Made by a program: the position numbers and the translations under genes. 64,000 bases of DNA, taken from contig CAVZUK010000003.1 of NCBI GenBank assembly GCA_963778465.1, forward strand, positions 62,001 to 126,000, given 5' to 3'. The notes beneath the pieces are model-generated. The model was given only the letters and a program-made list of their open reading frames with translations, was not told the DNA's origin and made no database searches. Below are positions 8,740 through 16,896 of this stretch, piece by piece (positions within the stretch are counted from its first letter, which is position 1; every line of letters begins with the position of its first letter). This stretch comes from CAVZBW01 sp963778465. GTDB taxonomy: Bacteria > Actinomycetota > Acidimicrobiia > Acidimicrobiales > RAAP-2.

Positions 8740-8812
8740 GGTCGGGTAGCTCAGTTGGCAGAGCGCGCGCCTGAAAAGCGTGAGGTCACCGGATCGACGC
8801 CGGTCCCGACCA
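8740..8812 (+). tRNA. tRNA-Phe (GAA)
   Basis: The acceptor stem GGTCGGG (8740-8746) pairs with CCCGACC (8805-8811), discriminator A. The D arm is GCTC-AGTTGGCA-GAGC and the anticodon arm CGCGC-CTGAAAA-GCGTG, anticodon GAA. The T arm is ACCGG-ATCGACG-CCGGT, so position 54 is A instead of the near-universal T. The 3' bases after the discriminator are CCG, so a full CCA is not encoded. It is 29 nt downstream of tRNA-Asp and probably co-transcribed. Confidence 0.94.
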
Positions 8813-8851
8813 CCGAAGCCTGGGCGGCTCTCCCTGCGCGATGCTGAGCCC

Positions 8852-9979
8852 TTGCCACAAGCCGACTTCCTGAGCGCGCCACTCCGTCCGCTGCCGGCCC
8901 AACCGGCCGGCGTCCCCTGGCCCACGAAGGACTGGCCGACCGCAGAGGTGGCGCTGCCCCCCGAGGCCCGCCGGCTCGTGGATCTGGCCTTCGACCCCTC
9001 CTCGAACGTGGGCCAGTCGCAAGCCCTCCTGATCGTCCAGGGAGGCCGGTTGATCTACCGCCGCTACGCCGGATCGATCGAATACTTCGATCGGCCGCCC
9101 GACCCGGTGACGTCCAGCACGCGGCTCCTGGCGTGGTCGTTGGCCAAGTCGGTGCTCCACGCGGTGGTCGGCATCCTGGTCGACGACGGGCGCGTCGAGT
9201 TGGATGCCCCGGCCCTCGCGCCCGAGTGGAGGAGCGAGGACGACCCGCGGCGCGCGATCACCCTCGAACATCTCCTCGAGATGCGCGACGGCCTGGATTT
9301 CGCCGAGGAGTACGAGGACTTGGAGACCTCGGACGTCATCCAGATGCTCTTCGGGTCGGGCAAGGACGACGTTGCAGCCTTTGCCGCCGATCGACCGCTC
9401 GCCGCGCCACCCGGACAGCGCTACTACTACTCGAGCGGCACGAGCAACGTGATCTCCGGGCTCGTGGCGCGGACCGTGGGCCACGGCGATCCGTACGTGG
9501 GGCTGCTCGAGGAGCGGATCCTTGGACCGCTGGGGATGGCCTCGACCGAACCCGGCCTGGACGGAGTGGGGACGTGGGTGGCCTCGTCGCTGCTGCACGC
9601 CACGGCCGAGGACTACGCCCGCTTCGGCCTCCTCTACCTACGGAACGGGCTCTGGGAGGACTCGCCCCTGCTCTCGCCCGGCTGGGTCGACCACGGGCGC
9701 CGGCCCCGTTCGATCGATCCAGAGGAGGGCCACGTCCACGGGGCCCACTGGTGGGCCGAGCCCGACGGTTTCGGCACCTTCCGCGCTGCGGGTTACGAGG
9801 GCCAGATGATCCTCCTCGTCCCGGACCTCGACGTCGTGGTGGTCCGCCTGGGCAAGACGCCGCCCAGCCTCAAGGGGGAGCTCGTGCGCTGGCGACGCGC
9901 CCTCGTCCCCGCCCTGGCCCCGCTGGCGGCGCCCGGAGGGACCGGCCCGGCCGACGGTCGGGGTCAGCCGCCCTCGTAG
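8852..9979 (+). CDS. Serine hydrolase of the class C beta-lactamase / 6-aminohexanoate-dimer hydrolase family
   Basis: About 375 residues. The active-site SxxK motif is LLAWSLAKSVLHAVVG. The second motif is YYYSSGTSNVISGL, the YSSGxSN form seen in NylB-like esterases rather than the YxN of AmpC. RAAGYEGQMILLVPDLDVV takes the place of the KTG box. Such enzymes act on esters, amides or peptidoglycan-like substrates, and the reaction here is not predictable. No signal peptide is evident, so it is probably cytoplasmic. The frame is open to an ATG at 8780, but that lies inside tRNA-Phe, so I prefer TTG 8852; the start is uncertain. It overlaps the convergent pyrE gene by 16 nt. Confidence 0.8.
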   Translation: MPQADFLSAPLRPLPAQPAGVPWPTKDWPTAEVALPPEARRLVDLAFDPSSNVGQSQALLIVQGGRLIYRRYAGSIEYFDRPPDPVTSSTRLLAWSLAKSVLHAVVGILVDDGRVELDAPALAPEWRSEDDPRRAITLEHLLEMRDGLDFAEEYEDLETSDVIQMLFGSGKDDVAAFAADRPLAAPPGQRYYYSSGTSNVISGLVARTVGHGDPYVGLLEERILGPLGMASTEPGLDGVGTWVASSLLHATAEDYARFGLLYLRNGLWEDSPLLSPGWVDHGRRPRSIDPEEGHVHGAHWWAEPDGFGTFRAAGYEGQMILLVPDLDVVVVRLGKTPPSLKGELVRWRRALVPALAPLAAPGGTGPADGRGQPPS

Positions 9980-10524
9980 TCGAAGCCGAGATCCGGGGCG
10001 GTCACGAGCGCCCGGAACGGAATCCCCTCCGCCTCGGCCATCTGGGCCACGGTGCCACCGCGATCCACCACGGCCACGAGGAGCACCGGCTCGGCACCGA
10101 TCTCACGCACGGCGCGCGCCGCTTCGAGGAGAGAGGTCCCGCGGGTGACGGCGTCCTCGGCAACCACCGCCCGGTCGCCCGGTTCGAGCACCCCCGCGAT
10201 GCGGCCCCCCGCCCCGTGGTCCTTGACTTCCTTGCGCACGCTGAAGGCCTTGAGGGACCGCCCGCGGGTCGCGGCAACACCGGCGGTGACGAAGGCCACG
10301 GGATCCGCACCCATCGTGAGCCCCCCGATGGCGGTGGCGTCGTCGGGGATCACGGACAGCACGGCGTCGGCCATCAGCAGCATCGCTTCTGGCCGACAGG
10401 CGGTCTGCTTGGCGTCGATGAACCAGGAGCTCCGGCGGCCCGACTTCAGGACGAAGTCGCCTCTGCGCACCGCATGAGCGAGCAGGTGCTCGCGCAGCTC
10501 GACGAACTCCGTCGCCTGTCTCAT
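9964..10524 (-). CDS. pyrE: Orotate phosphoribosyltransferase
   Basis: 186 residues. It converts orotate and PRPP to orotidine 5'-phosphate in pyrimidine synthesis. Visible are the substrate loop GDFVLKSGRRSSWFIDAK, the flexible catalytic loop SVRKEVKDHGAGGRIAG and the PRPP-binding signature RAVVAEDAVTRGTSLLEA. That signature reads AEDAVTRGTS where VDDVTTTG-like forms are more usual. ATG 10524 overlaps the purM stop as ATGA, so translation is coupled. An in-frame ATG at 10530 is an alternative. A pyrimidine gene terminating a purine operon suggests shared nucleotide supply control. Confidence 0.93.
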   Translation of the reverse strand: MRQATEFVELREHLLAHAVRRGDFVLKSGRRSSWFIDAKQTACRPEAMLLMADAVLSVIPDDATAIGGLTMGADPVAFVTAGVAATRGRSLKAFSVRKEVKDHGAGGRIAGVLEPGDRAVVAEDAVTRGTSLLEAARAVREIGAEPVLLVAVVDRGGTVAQMAEAEGIPFRALVTAPDLGFDYEGG

Positions 10525-11600
10525 CGCCATCGAACACGCTCCCCTGCGTCTCGCGGGATCACCATGCCGATGATCACCGCATCCTCTCCCGCCCCGACGA
10601 GCGAGGCCGTCACGTCGTCGGCGCGGTCGACGTCCACGACGAGGACCATACCGATGCCGAGGTTGAAGACCCGGGCCATCTCGGCGTCCGCCACCTCCCC
10701 CAGCCGTCGGATCTCCTGGAAGATCCGTGGGACCTCCCAGTGCGCGAGGTGCACCTCTGCGCCGCAGTCCTCGGGTAGGGCCCGGGGAAGGTTGCCGGGG
10801 ATCCCGCCACCCGTGACGTGGGCGGCGGCGTGGACCGCACCGGGCCGCTCGTGCAGCACGCGGCGCACCGCCGGCGAGTAGATGCGGGAGGGAACGAGCA
10901 GCTCGTCGGCCAGAGAATGCGGCGCTCCGGGCCAGGCCGGTCCGTCGAGATCGAGCCCTGCTCGACGGAGCAGGACGTGGCGTGCGAGCGAATAGCCGTT
11001 GGAGCGCAGTCCCGGCGATCGGAGCCCGACGAGCGCGTCGCCCGAGCTCACCCGATCGGGTCCGAGCATCTCGGCTCGGTCCACCAGGCCGACCGCGAAC
11101 CCCGCCAGGTCGAGATCGTCCGGAGCCATCGCGTCGGGATGCTCGGCGGTCTCCCCGCCCAGCAACGCACATCCCGCCTGGCGGCACCCCTCGGCGACGC
11201 CCGCGACGACCTCCGCGATGCGCGCCGGCGAGACGCGGCCCGTGGCGATGTAGTCGAGCAGGAAGAGCGGCTCCGCCCCGCTGCACACGACGTCGTCGAC
11301 GCACATCGCCACGAGGTCGATACCGATGGTCGAGTAACGGCCGGTCGCCCGGGCGACGAGCAGCTTGGTGCCGACGCCGTCGGTGGAGGCGACGAGTGCC
11401 GGGGACGTCTGGTCACCGGTGTCGAGGGAGAAGAGGCCCCCGAACCCGCCGATGCCCCCGAGCAGCTCGGGGCGGGCGGTGCTGGCCACGGTGGCCCGGA
11501 TCCGGTCCACCGCCACATCCGCGGCGTCGATGTCCACGCCCGCGTCGGCGTAGGACGACCCACGCACCGGCGATCGTCGCCCGGTGCCGTCAGCGGTCAA
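10521..11600 (-). CDS. purM: Phosphoribosylformylglycinamidine cyclo-ligase (AIR synthetase)
   Basis: 359 residues. It closes the imidazole ring: FGAM plus ATP gives AIR. The family core is clear: SYADAGVDIDAAD, then GGFGGLFSL, LVASTDGVGTKLLVA with the ATP-binding Gly-rich segment, CVDDVVCSGAEPLFLLDYIA and GCALLGGETAEHPD. VTGGGIPGNLPRALP lies in the C-terminal half. The frame starts at TTG 11600, 3 nt after the purF stop. GTG 11567, giving 348 residues, is equally possible and closer to the usual N-terminus. It is coupled to pyrE downstream by ATGA. Confidence 0.96.
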   Translation of the reverse strand: MTADGTGRRSPVRGSSYADAGVDIDAADVAVDRIRATVASTARPELLGGIGGFGGLFSLDTGDQTSPALVASTDGVGTKLLVARATGRYSTIGIDLVAMCVDDVVCSGAEPLFLLDYIATGRVSPARIAEVVAGVAEGCRQAGCALLGGETAEHPDAMAPDDLDLAGFAVGLVDRAEMLGPDRVSSGDALVGLRSPGLRSNGYSLARHVLLRRAGLDLDGPAWPGAPHSLADELLVPSRIYSPAVRRVLHERPGAVHAAAHVTGGGIPGNLPRALPEDCGAEVHLAHWEVPRIFQEIRRLGEVADAEMARVFNLGIGMVLVVDVDRADDVTASLVGAGEDAVIIGMVIPRDAGERVRWR

Positions 11601-11603
11601 GGA

Positions 11604-13082
11604 TCAGATCCCGGGCAGCGCGCCCTGGAGCACCGACGCGTGGAGCGACTCGGGGTCGTCGCGCACCGGCTCTGCGCCCGCATCGAAGGTGACGTGGCGC
11701 GGCACCGGCGCGGGGTAGTCGCCGGTCAAGCAAGCGTGACAGAAGCCGTCTCCGGGCGCCCCGATCGCGGCAAGGAGGTTGTCGAGCGTGAGGTAGGCAA
11801 GGGAGTCCACGTCCAAGAACCGCGCGATCTCCTCCACGCTCATCTTGGCCGCCAGCAGCTCCTCCCTCGTAGGGATGTCGATGCCGAAGAAGCAAGGCCA
11901 GCGCAGCGGGGGCGACGGGATGCGCAGGTGGACCTCGGTGGCGCCGGCCTCCCGCAGCATCCGCACGACGGCCCGCTGCGTCGTGCCACGCACGATCGTG
12001 TCGTCCACGACGACCAGGCGCTTGCCGGCGATGCTCTCCCGCAGGGGGTTGAACTTCCTCCGCACGGCGGTGGCCCGGGTCTCCTGATCGGGGTTGATGA
12101 ACGTCCGGCCGATGTAGCGGTTCTTGACGAGGCCCTGCCCGTAGGGGATGCCGCTGCGGTGCGCGAACCCCTCCGCCGCGGGCACGCCCGAGTCGGGCAC
12201 TCCCATGACGAGGTCCGCCGAGACGGGGGCCTGCTCGGCCAACCGCTCGCCCATGCGCCGCCGGGCACCGTTGACCTCCTGGGAGTACAGGCGGGAGTCG
12301 GGGCGGGCGAAGTAGACGAACTCGAAGATGCAGAGGCTCGGCGCACGCTCCGCCGGCTGGGCCGCCTGCTCGGAGTGCACCCCGTCGGCGTCGATCATGA
12401 CCATCTCGCCGGGCTCCAGCTCTCGCACGAAGCTCGCGCCGACGACGTCCAGGGCGGGCGTCTCGGAGGCGAGCACCCAGCCCTGGGGCTCCTCTGGGCC
12501 ACCGAGGCGGCCGAGGCAGAGCGGGCGGAACCCGTGGGGGTCCCGCAGGCCGTAGAGGCGCGACTCGTCGAGCAGGACGAGGGAGTACGCCCCCTCGAGC
12601 TGGGGCACCACCTGCCGGAGGGCCTCACGGAGATCGGGCGGCTCGTCGTCCCCCCGGGGATGGGCCTCGGCGATGAGCTCGGCGATCAGGTCACTGTCGG
12701 AGGCCACCAGGCCGGGCAGCATCCCGGTGCGGCTGGCCAGCTCGGGCGCGTCGGTGAGGTTGCCGTTGTGGCCGAGGGCGAACCCCGCCGGGCCGACGTC
12801 GCGGAAGACCGGCTGCGCGTTGCCCCAGGACGAGGCGCCGGCGGTCGAGTAACGAGTGTGCCCGATCGCCAGATGCCCGGCCAGGCCCGACAGCGTCCGC
12901 TCGTCGAAGACGGCGGTGACGAGGCCCATGTCGCGCACGACGATGAGGCAGGCACCGTCACCCACAGCCATCCCCGCGGACTCCTGGCCCCGATGCTGGA
13001 GGGCGTAGAGGCCGTCGAAGGTGAGCTGCGCCACGTTGCGGCCCGGCGCGTACACGCCAAAGACGCCACAGGCTTCTTTCAC
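11604..13082 (-). CDS. purF: Amidophosphoribosyltransferase
   Basis: 492 residues. It catalyses the committed step of purine synthesis, PRPP plus glutamine to phosphoribosylamine. GTG 13082 is chosen because GGAGGA stands 8 nt upstream and the protein then begins MKEACGVFGV, placing the Ntn nucleophile Cys at position 5 after a very short propeptide. GLYALQHRGQESAGMA and GHTRYSTAG are glutaminase motifs. VVVDDTIVRGTTQ is the PRPP site. Four cysteines (LCIFEF, WPCFFGID and GFCHACLTGDYP) match the [4Fe-4S] ligands of the Bacillus-type enzyme. The 40-bp gap to purL suggests the same transcript. Confidence 0.97.
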   Translation of the reverse strand: MKEACGVFGVYAPGRNVAQLTFDGLYALQHRGQESAGMAVGDGACLIVVRDMGLVTAVFDERTLSGLAGHLAIGHTRYSTAGASSWGNAQPVFRDVGPAGFALGHNGNLTDAPELASRTGMLPGLVASDSDLIAELIAEAHPRGDDEPPDLREALRQVVPQLEGAYSLVLLDESRLYGLRDPHGFRPLCLGRLGGPEEPQGWVLASETPALDVVGASFVRELEPGEMVMIDADGVHSEQAAQPAERAPSLCIFEFVYFARPDSRLYSQEVNGARRRMGERLAEQAPVSADLVMGVPDSGVPAAEGFAHRSGIPYGQGLVKNRYIGRTFINPDQETRATAVRRKFNPLRESIAGKRLVVVDDTIVRGTTQRAVVRMLREAGATEVHLRIPSPPLRWPCFFGIDIPTREELLAAKMSVEEIARFLDVDSLAYLTLDNLLAAIGAPGDGFCHACLTGDYPAPVPRHVTFDAGAEPVRDDPESLHASVLQGALPGI

Positions 13083-13122
13083 CGAAACGGTCCTCCGCTC
13101 CTCCCGGGTACCGGTACCGACG

Positions 13123-15489
13123 TTACCCGCTGGCCTGACCCGGGGTGCCGACAACGGCCACCTCCCCCAGAGACCGCCGGCCCGCCGCCCGGATCTCGTC
13201 GACCGGAAGGTCCGCCATCCCCTGCAGCACCAGCCGGTCCCCGCCCACCCGGCCGAGCCCCGTGGCCTGCACGCCTGCGTCGGCGGCGAGGCGCTCCACG
13301 GCCTCCGGGTCCCGAGTCGCCACCACGACGCGCCCGGGAGATTCGCCGAACACGGCGGCGTGACCCCCCGGCGGGACCTCCACGACCGCTCCGTACCCGG
13401 ACGCCGCTGCCATCTCGGCGAGCGCCACCCCGAGGCCGCCCGACGAGACGTCGTGCACGGCACGGAGGGTGTCCGAGCGACCGGTCACCACCTCGGCGAC
13501 CAGCTCACGGACCACGCCCGCTACCCGGGCGTGGTCCGCCAGGGACAGAGACGGCAGCGAACCGCCCTCCCGACCCGCGATCTCGATCGCCCAGCGGCTG
13601 CCGCCGAGGGGTCCCGCGCCGCCGGCACCCTCCCCCACGGCCCCCCCGGGGTGGCCGAGGAGCATCAGGACGGTCCCGGGCTCCCACGCGAGGCCCGGCG
13701 GGCGGTGTGCGAGCTCCTCGACCAGCCCGAGGACGCCGATCACCGGCGTGGGCCGGATGTCCACCCCGGCGCTCTCGTTGTAGAGGCTGACGTTCCCCCC
13801 GATGACGGGGAGCCCGAGGACGCGGCAGGCCTCCGACAGCCCGTCGATGGCTTCCGAGAGCTGCCACATCACCTCGGGGTGCTCGGGGTTGCCGAAGTTG
13901 AGGCAGTTCACCACCGCCACCGGCGCCGCGCCGACGCACGCCAGGTTGAGCACGGCCTCGGCCACCACGAGCGCCGTGCCGGCCCTGGGTTCGAGGGCGC
14001 ACCAACGGGGATTGGAGTCCGTCGTGAGCGCCAGGCCTCGCCGGCTCGGCGGCAGACCGGGACCGGCCAAGCGCAGCACGGTGGCGTCACCGCCGGGACC
14101 CTCCACCGTGTTGAGGAACAACTGATGGTCGTACTGCCGGTAGACCCAGGACGGGTCCACCATGAGGCGCAGCAGGTCGGCACCGACGTCCGCCGGAGCC
14201 GTGGCGACGTCGGGATCGGTGGAGGGGTCGTGCGATCGCACGGGGGCGTGGAGCGGACGGTCGTACAGGGGAGCCTCGTCCGAGAGGGAGTGGGCGGGAA
14301 CGTCTGCCAGCACCGGGCCGTCGGCCCCGTCGCGAATCCGCAACCGGCCGGCACCGGCTCCCGACGCCTCCGGCGCGGTCTCACTGCGCGCCTCCGGCGC
14401 GGTGTCACTGCGCGCCTCCGGCGCGGTGACCCTGCCGACCACCGTCGCCAGGACCTCCCAGCGCTCGCAGAGGGCCTGCACCGCTTCGAGATCCTCCGGA
14501 CGGACGATGGCCAGCATGCGCTCCTGGCTCTCGCTCGTCATGACCTCCCACGGCTCCATCCCGGGCTCCCGGCGGGGCACGGCGGAGACGTCGACGTCCA
14601 TGCCCGTCCCGGCCCGCGCTGCCGTCTCGCTCGTGGCGCAGATGAGCCCGGCCCCGCCCAGGTCCTGGATGCCGACGACCAAGCGGGCATCCAGCAGGGC
14701 CAGGCAGGCCTCGATCAGGCGCTTCTCCTCGAAGGGGTCCCCGACCTGGACGCTCGGGCGTTTGTCGTCGTCCGCCGGGCCCCCGTCCGCCTCGCCCGCG
14801 AACCCGGCCGAGGCGAGAACGCTCACCCCGCCGATCCCGTCCCGGCCCGTCGTCGCACCGAGGAGGACTGCGAGGTTGCCTGGACCGCTTGCGGCACCGA
14901 GGACGAGGCGATCGACCGGGAGGGCACCCAGGCAGAGCACGTTGACCAAGGGATTGTGCCGGTAGCAGGGGTCGAAGGTCAGCTCCCCGCCCACGGTCGG
15001 GACACCCACCGAGTTGCCGTAGCTCGAGATCCCCGAGACGACTCCCCGGACGAGCCACTGCTGACGGGCACTGTCGGGGGGACCGAAGAAGAGCGGGTCC
15101 ATGATGGCGAGCGGCCGAGCCCCCATCGTGAAGATGTCGCGGAGGATCCCGCCGACGCCGGTCGCCGCGCCCTGGTGGGGCTCGATGGCCGAGGGGTGGT
15201 TGTGGCTCTCGATGCGCAATGCGACGGCGATTCCGTCACCGGCGTCGATGACCCCGGCATTTTCGCCCGGACCGACGAGAACCCGCTCGCCCTCGGTCGG
15301 TAGCCGGCGCAGATGCAAGCGGGAGGATTTGTAGGAGCAGTGCTCACTCCACATGACCGAGTAGAGAGCGAGCTCGAGGCGGTTGGGCTGGCGACCGAGG
15401 ATCTCTCCGATGGCGTCGAACTCCGCATCCGTAAGCCCGAGAGAACGGTGGAGCGCCTGGGGGTCGAACTGCTCCGCCTTGGTTGCCAT
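13123..15489 (-). CDS. purL: Phosphoribosylformylglycinamidine synthase, large subunit (small-type PurL)
   Basis: 788 residues, the length of the stand-alone PurL that works with PurS and PurQ. It uses ATP and ammonia to turn FGAR into FGAM. The signatures are VMWSEHCSYKSS, ALRIESHNHPSAIEPHQGAA, GVGGILRDIFTMGARP and GSRWAIEI. Near residues 352-375 there is an in-frame 8-residue repeat (TAPEARSD / TAPEARSE / TAPEASGA) that the family lacks, produced by a 24-bp DNA repeat. ATG 15489 begins MATKAEQFDPQALHRSLGLT, typical for actinobacterial PurL. Its partners purS and purQ lie about 0.7-1.7 kb away, beyond one opposed gene. Confidence 0.96.
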   Translation of the reverse strand: MATKAEQFDPQALHRSLGLTDAEFDAIGEILGRQPNRLELALYSVMWSEHCSYKSSRLHLRRLPTEGERVLVGPGENAGVIDAGDGIAVALRIESHNHPSAIEPHQGAATGVGGILRDIFTMGARPLAIMDPLFFGPPDSARQQWLVRGVVSGISSYGNSVGVPTVGGELTFDPCYRHNPLVNVLCLGALPVDRLVLGAASGPGNLAVLLGATTGRDGIGGVSVLASAGFAGEADGGPADDDKRPSVQVGDPFEEKRLIEACLALLDARLVVGIQDLGGAGLICATSETAARAGTGMDVDVSAVPRREPGMEPWEVMTSESQERMLAIVRPEDLEAVQALCERWEVLATVVGRVTAPEARSDTAPEARSETAPEASGAGAGRLRIRDGADGPVLADVPAHSLSDEAPLYDRPLHAPVRSHDPSTDPDVATAPADVGADLLRLMVDPSWVYRQYDHQLFLNTVEGPGGDATVLRLAGPGLPPSRRGLALTTDSNPRWCALEPRAGTALVVAEAVLNLACVGAAPVAVVNCLNFGNPEHPEVMWQLSEAIDGLSEACRVLGLPVIGGNVSLYNESAGVDIRPTPVIGVLGLVEELAHRPPGLAWEPGTVLMLLGHPGGAVGEGAGGAGPLGGSRWAIEIAGREGGSLPSLSLADHARVAGVVRELVAEVVTGRSDTLRAVHDVSSGGLGVALAEMAAASGYGAVVEVPPGGHAAVFGESPGRVVVATRDPEAVERLAADAGVQATGLGRVGGDRLVLQGMADLPVDEIRAAGRRSLGEVAVVGTPGQASG
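14365..14436. repeat. 24-bp tandem repeat inside purL
   Basis: Three head-to-tail copies beginning at 14365, 14389 and 14413 share CGCCTCCGGCGCGGT. The first two also share TCACTG, and the third diverges at its end. The 24-bp period keeps the purL frame and encodes APEARSDT-type octapeptides, presumably a surface loop. Confidence 0.88.
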
Positions 15490-15543
15490 TCCCTCACCGT
15501 ACCGGACCGGTTCACACGCTAAGTCGGTACCCGGCCGTGCTCA

Positions 15544-15570
15544 TGAATACATGAAACTCGCGCAGGTCAA
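15544..15570 (-). promoter_or_regulatory. Candidate promoter of purL-purF-purM-pyrE
   Basis: On the minus strand TTGACC (15570-15565) is followed after 15 bp by TATTCA (15549-15544), about 55 nt before the purL ATG. The spacer is short. A TCATG-AATA-CATGA inverted repeat overlaps the -10 region. Confidence 0.4.
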
Positions 15571-15639
15571 ACCGTCGGAGGATCGGTCGCCACTCTGTCT
15601 GCGTCCGGCCTGAGGCGGTGGTCAACATTGCCCGCCACA

Positions 15640-15659
15640 TTGGAGCATCACAGCTCCAA
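15640..15659. promoter_or_regulatory. Perfect 7-bp inverted repeat in the purL / 141-aa gene intergenic region
   Basis: TTGGAGC-ATCACA-GCTCCAA lies between the two divergent promoters. It could be a repressor operator or a small RNA hairpin. No poly-T tract follows, so a terminator is unlikely. I cannot assign a regulator. Confidence 0.45.
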
Positions 15660-15705
15660 CTTCTCGAATCGAAGGAGGGATTGACCTGCTCACCGGCGTG
15701 TTCTT

Positions 15706-15735
15706 ATGACAACTGGTAGAGACTTGCGCTATGAT
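15706..15735 (+). promoter_or_regulatory. Promoter of the 141-aa gene
   Basis: ATGACA (15706-15711) and TATGAT (15730-15735) are separated by 18 bp, about 50 nt before ATG 15786. This is one of the best sigma70-like matches in the window and stands in an unusually AT-rich stretch. A second possible pair, TTGACC at 15681 with TTATGA at 15704, lies just upstream. Confidence 0.6.
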
Positions 15736-15785
15736 TTATCGTCAAGATTTGCGGAGTGCACCCTGACTAGGGGGAAAATCGGTAA

Positions 15786-16211
15786 ATGCCCAATAACAAG
15801 AGTCGTACATCTCGCCGGGCCATGAGCGTGGAACACAAGGCGGCCCTTGCCAAAGGCAGGGAAGAGGGGCTCGCCGTCCGTCGCTATCTCGAAGGTCTGG
15901 AATCGTCCCGTCCCCGTCGCGGTCGTCGCCGGACGCCCGCGAGCATCGAAAGGCGACTCAAGGCCATCGACGCCCAGCTCCAAGAGGCCGATCCCCTGAG
16001 CAGGCTCCACCTCCTCCAGCAGAGGAAGGACCTGGAGGACGAATTGGCGCGAAATGGGGACACCCAGGACCTGGGCGAACTCGAGAAGCAATTCATCAAG
16101 GTGGCCCGCTCCTACGGGGAGCGCAAGGGCATCAGCTACTCCACGTGGCGTTCGGCCGGGGTGCCGGCCTCGGTGCTGCAGAGCGCCGGCGTCGCCCGCA
16201 CCCGGGGCTGA
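15786..16211 (+). CDS. Conserved small basic protein of unknown function, embedded in the pur cluster
   Basis: 141 residues with many Arg and Lys residues. I recognise the pattern as a protein conserved in Actinobacteria but know no function. The first third is disordered and basic (NNKSRTSRRAMSVEHKAALA), followed by EGLAVRRYLEGLE and an RGRRRTPASIERRLKAID segment. A probable amphipathic helix pair (LSRLHLLQQRKDLEDELARN) comes next. The C-terminus reads YGERKGISYSTWRSAGVPAS, which looks like a small helical module. The composition is compatible with nucleic-acid binding, which is inference only. It has its own strong promoter and opposes the flanking pur genes; its stop is 4 nt from the purQ stop. 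Confidence 0.72.
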   Translation: MPNNKSRTSRRAMSVEHKAALAKGREEGLAVRRYLEGLESSRPRRGRRRTPASIERRLKAIDAQLQEADPLSRLHLLQQRKDLEDELARNGDTQDLGELEKQFIKVARSYGERKGISYSTWRSAGVPASVLQSAGVARTRG

Positions 16212-16215
16212 GCCC

Positions 16216-16896
16216 TCAGGCGGCGGCAGCCGCCCCGAGGAGCGCCTCGAGGAGAACGACCCCGTCGGCCGAACCCAAGAGCGCGTCCGAGGCTCTTTCC
16301 GGGTGCGGCATCAGCCCGACGACGTTGCCACCCTCGTTGGCGATGCCGGCGATGTCGTCGATCGAGCCATTGGGGTTGCCGACGTAGCGGAGGACGATCC
16401 GGTCCTCCTCCTGGAGCACCGCGAGCGTGGGCCGGTCGCAGACGTAGTTGCCGTCGAAGTGATTGATCGGGAGCCGCAGCTCCGTCCCGATCGGGACGCC
16501 GGCCGTCAGCACCGAGCGTGAGGACGTCACCGCCACCGTGGTGTCGTCGCAGATGAATTCGAGGTCCCGGTTCTTCTGCAGGGCACCGGGCAGTAGCCCG
16601 ATCTCGGTGAGGACCTGAAAGCCGTTGCAGATCCCGACCACGGGACCGCCCGCCCGGGCAAACTTCTCCACCGGGTCCATGATCGGGGAGAACCTGGCCA
16701 GCGCCCCGGGGCGCAGGTAGTCGCCGTGGGCGAAGCCTCCGGGGATCACCAACGCGTCGAGCGGCGCCAGCCGGTGGTCGCCGTGCCAGCAGAGGGTCGC
16801 ATCGGCGCCCAGCCGGTCGAGCGCCCCCGCGACGTCGTGCTCGCAATTGGTCCCCGGGAACACGACCACCCCGATACGAGGCGCCACCGTGATCAC
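16216..16896 (-). CDS. purQ: Phosphoribosylformylglycinamidine synthase, glutaminase subunit
   Basis: 226 residues. It is the class I glutamine amidotransferase subunit that supplies ammonia to PurL. The N-terminus is VVVFPGTNCEHDV, the nucleophile elbow GPVVGICNGFQVLTEIG carries the catalytic Cys, and VVGLMPHPERA carries the His and Glu of the triad. GTG 16896 overlaps the purS stop as GTGA, indicating coupled synthesis of two subunits of one complex. An Ala-rich tail ends the protein. Confidence 0.96.
   Translation of the reverse strand: MITVAPRIGVVVFPGTNCEHDVAGALDRLGADATLCWHGDHRLAPLDALVIPGGFAHGDYLRPGALARFSPIMDPVEKFARAGGPVVGICNGFQVLTEIGLLPGALQKNRDLEFICDDTTVAVTSSRSVLTAGVPIGTELRLPINHFDGNYVCDRPTLAVLQEEDRIVLRYVGNPNGSIDDIAGIANEGGNVVGLMPHPERASDALLGSADGVVLLEALLGAAAAA

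Noticed and set aside
8780..8851. ATG start of the serine hydrolase at 8780
   Set aside because: The first 33 bases would lie inside the tRNA-Phe gene, and the extra residues are Arg/Pro-rich and unlike the family.
10818..13790. Very long plus-strand open frame of 990 codons across purM, purF and purL
   Set aside because: It is antisense to three unmistakable pur genes, has no recognisable domain, and becomes Arg/Pro-rich. It is a shadow of GC-rich codon use.
15490..15785. Purine or other riboswitch ahead of purL or the 141-aa gene
   Set aside because: I see no three-way-junction core or known conserved loops; only a simple 7-bp inverted repeat and promoters.
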